Source: Chrysochromulina parva (Eukaryota > Haptophyta > Prymnesiales > Chrysochromulinaceae). Taken from it: DNA of 17,334 nt. Below are positions 16,133 through 17,334 of this stretch, in pieces. The translations under genes were made by a program, and so were the position numbers. The notes under the pieces are model-generated. The model saw nothing but the letters and a program-made list of their open reading frames with translations. It was not told the origin of the DNA and made no database searches. Location of the stretch: assembly GCA_002887195.1 (NCBI GenBank), contig PJAB01001095.1, positions 1-17,334 of the forward strand, in the 5' to 3' direction. Numbering within the stretch: position 1 is the first letter of the stretch; each line of letters begins with the position of its first letter.

Positions 16133-17334
16133 TTACGGCTGTCCATCTGCGCTTTCAGCAGCGTCCATCGATTCCAGGTCGGTGATCTCGCGATACCCTG
16201 CCAGCGCCTCGCGAAGCAGCGGCTCCGCTGCTGCCAGATCGCCCTGAGCTCGCAGCAGCGCGCCCAGGCTCATGATCGACTTGAGCGTGTGTGGGTGCGT
16301 GTCGCCGAGCGTCGTGCGGCACCCTGCCACGGCCTCGCGAAGCAGCGGCTCCGCTGCCGCCAGATCGTCTTGATCTAGCAGCAGCACGCCCAGGTTGTTG
16401 ATCGACTCGAGCGTGTCTGGGTGCGTGTCGCCAAGCGTCGCGCGACGCCCTGCCAGCGCATCGCGAAGAAGCGGCTCCGCTGCCGCCGGATCGTCCTGAG
16501 CTTGCAGCAGCACGCCCAGGTTGTTGATCGACGTGAGCGTGTCTGGGTGCGTGTCGCCAAGCGTCTCGCAATACCCTGCCACGGCCTCGCGAAGCAGCGG
16601 CTCCGCGGCAGCCATATCTTCCTGAGCTTGCAGCAGCACGCCCAGGTCGTTGATCGTCTTGAGCGTGTCTGGGTGCGTTCCGCCAAGCGTCGCGCGACGC
16701 CCAGCCACCACCTCGCGAAGAAGCGGCTCCGCTGCCGCCAGATCGCCCTGAGCTCGCAGCAGTGCGCCCAGGTCGTTGATCGACGTGAGCGTGTCTTGGT
16801 GCGTGTTACCGAGCGTCGCGCGGCACCCTGCCACTGCCTCGCGAAGCAGCGGCTCCGCTGCCGCCAGATCGTCCTGATCTAGCAGCAGCACGCCCAGGTC
16901 GTTGATCGACTCGAGCGTGTCTGGGTGCGTATCGCCGAGCGTCGCGCGGCGCCCTGCCAGCGCCTCGCGAAGTAGCGGCTCCGCTGCTGCCAGATCGCCC
17001 TGAGCTTGCAGAAGCGCACCCAGGCTGATGATTGACTTGAGCGTGTCTGGGTGCGTATCGCCGAGCGTCGCGCGGTACCCTGCCAGCTCATCAGCCCGTC
17101 GCTCACGTTGTTGCTCGGCCTCACGACGCATTTCGTCCTCGCGACGCTTGCGGCAAGCTACTATCACACCTTCCGCCGCCTCGATCTGCTCCGCGATCTC
17201 AGCCGTAGCTGCCTGGGCCCGCAGCACTGCCACCTGGGCCAGGGCTTCGGCTTCTTCACTGCCCGGGGTTCCTTTGACGATCGAAAGGCCCGACCGGGCC
17301 CGGCAAAGCGGGCAAGCGACGAGGCCATCAGATG
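16133..17334 (-). CDS. TPR-repeat protein, kinesin-light-chain-like, with RING-like end (5' partial)
   Basis: The frame is open from the right edge to TAA at 16135-16133, so the N-terminus lies outside. From the edge it reads SDGLVACPLCRARSGL; CPLCR is typical of the last cysteine pair of a RING finger, so an E3-ligase-type domain may precede. A charged helical segment follows (AEQIEAAEGV... RREDEMRREAEQQRERR), probably a coiled coil. Then come seven 42-residue TPR units of the form LGDTHPDTLxSINNLGVLLxAQxDLAAAEPLLREAVAGxRA, the TPR_12/kinesin-light-chain type that forms a peptide-binding solenoid. The last unit is followed by a short acidic tail ending ESADGQP. Units 2 and 6 are almost identical (LESIN-LGVLLLDQDDL), pointing to recent unit shuffling. 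An internal GTG or GCC-rich stretch near 17233 is not the start: coding continues upstream. Binding partners cannot be told from sequence. Confidence 0.85.
   Translation of the reverse strand, partial: SDGLVACPLCRARSGLSIVKGTPGSEEAEALAQVAVLRAQAATAEIAEQIEAAEGVIVACRKRREDEMRREAEQQRERRADELAGYRATLGDTHPDTLKSIISLGALLQAQGDLAAAEPLLREALAGRRATLGDTHPDTLESINDLGVLLLDQDDLAAAEPLLREAVAGCRATLGNTHQDTLTSINDLGALLRAQGDLAAAEPLLREVVAGRRATLGGTHPDTLKTINDLGVLLQAQEDMAAAEPLLREAVAGYCETLGDTHPDTLTSINNLGVLLQAQDDPAAAEPLLRDALAGRRATLGDTHPDTLESINNLGVLLLDQDDLAAAEPLLREAVAGCRTTLGDTHPHTLKSIMSLGALLRAQGDLAAAEPLLREALAGYREITDLESMDAAESADGQP
16193..17090 (-). repeat. Tandem 126-bp coding repeats (seven TPR units)
   Basis: Seven tandem copies of a 126-bp unit, each with a GDTHPDTL-type motif. 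The core gacacgcacccagacacgct-like sequence and the GCTGCTTCGCGAGG-type segment recur nearly unchanged, including many synonymous positions. This shows recent amplification or gene conversion. Confidence 0.9.

Noticed and set aside
17323..17334. ggccatcagatg at the right edge as the start of another intron
   Set aside because: The frame reads through it as SDGL directly into VACPLC, and no acceptor AG lies between the edge and the coding sequence.

Overview
The window looks like nuclear DNA from a GC-rich unicellular alga. A haptophyte (Emiliania, Chrysochromulina or Prymnesium type) is my best guess, and a pelagophyte is possible. The reasons are spliceosomal introns of about 90-350 bp, very high third-position GC in the coding exons, kinesin-light-chain-style TPR proteins with nearly identical tandem units, and giant alpha-solenoid proteins. 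There is no sign of bacterial operons, phage, CRISPR or RNA genes. The organism assignment is inference.

Layout. Positions 1-643 hold no gene I can support and carry several short perfect hairpins. Positions 644-13513 (minus strand) are one giant gene that I assembled from 19 exons and 18 introns. All exon phases agree, giving about 3,330 residues: roughly 3,100 residues of Armadillo (ARM) repeats, an EF-hand pair inserted near the middle, and a non-ARM C-terminal tail whose last exon (644-763) is easy to miss. Positions 13816-14496 (plus strand) hold an uncertain ORF, divergent from the ARM gene, with an intron-like repeat block of ARM-gene sense at its 5' end. Positions 14780-15784 (minus) encode a probably nuclear GNAT-type acetyltransferase without introns. 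Positions 16133 to beyond 17334 (minus) encode the C-terminal part of a protein with a cysteine pair resembling the end of a RING finger, followed by a coiled coil and seven 42-residue TPR units.

The most interesting signal is in the ARM-gene introns. In at least half of them the intron contains a recognisable copy of the neighbouring coding sequence, with donor and acceptor lying at equivalent points of two copies. This is the pattern expected if the introns arose by tandem duplication of short exon segments containing an AG|GT-like site. Two introns restore the exact ARM register only if spliced as GA-AG, and one appears to be GC-AG. The rest of each intron is filled by short minisatellites, often of 11-bp period, whose sense strand repeats a YTGAKTGC / YTGATGGC motif that matches the branch-point consensus. 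The ARM protein, the TPR protein and the introns are thus all built by tandem duplication, at about 126 bp for the coding repeats and 10-80 bp for the introns.

The genes look unrelated in pathway: two are scaffold-like repeat proteins and one is a putative acetyltransferase. Nothing in the sequence shows that they act together.
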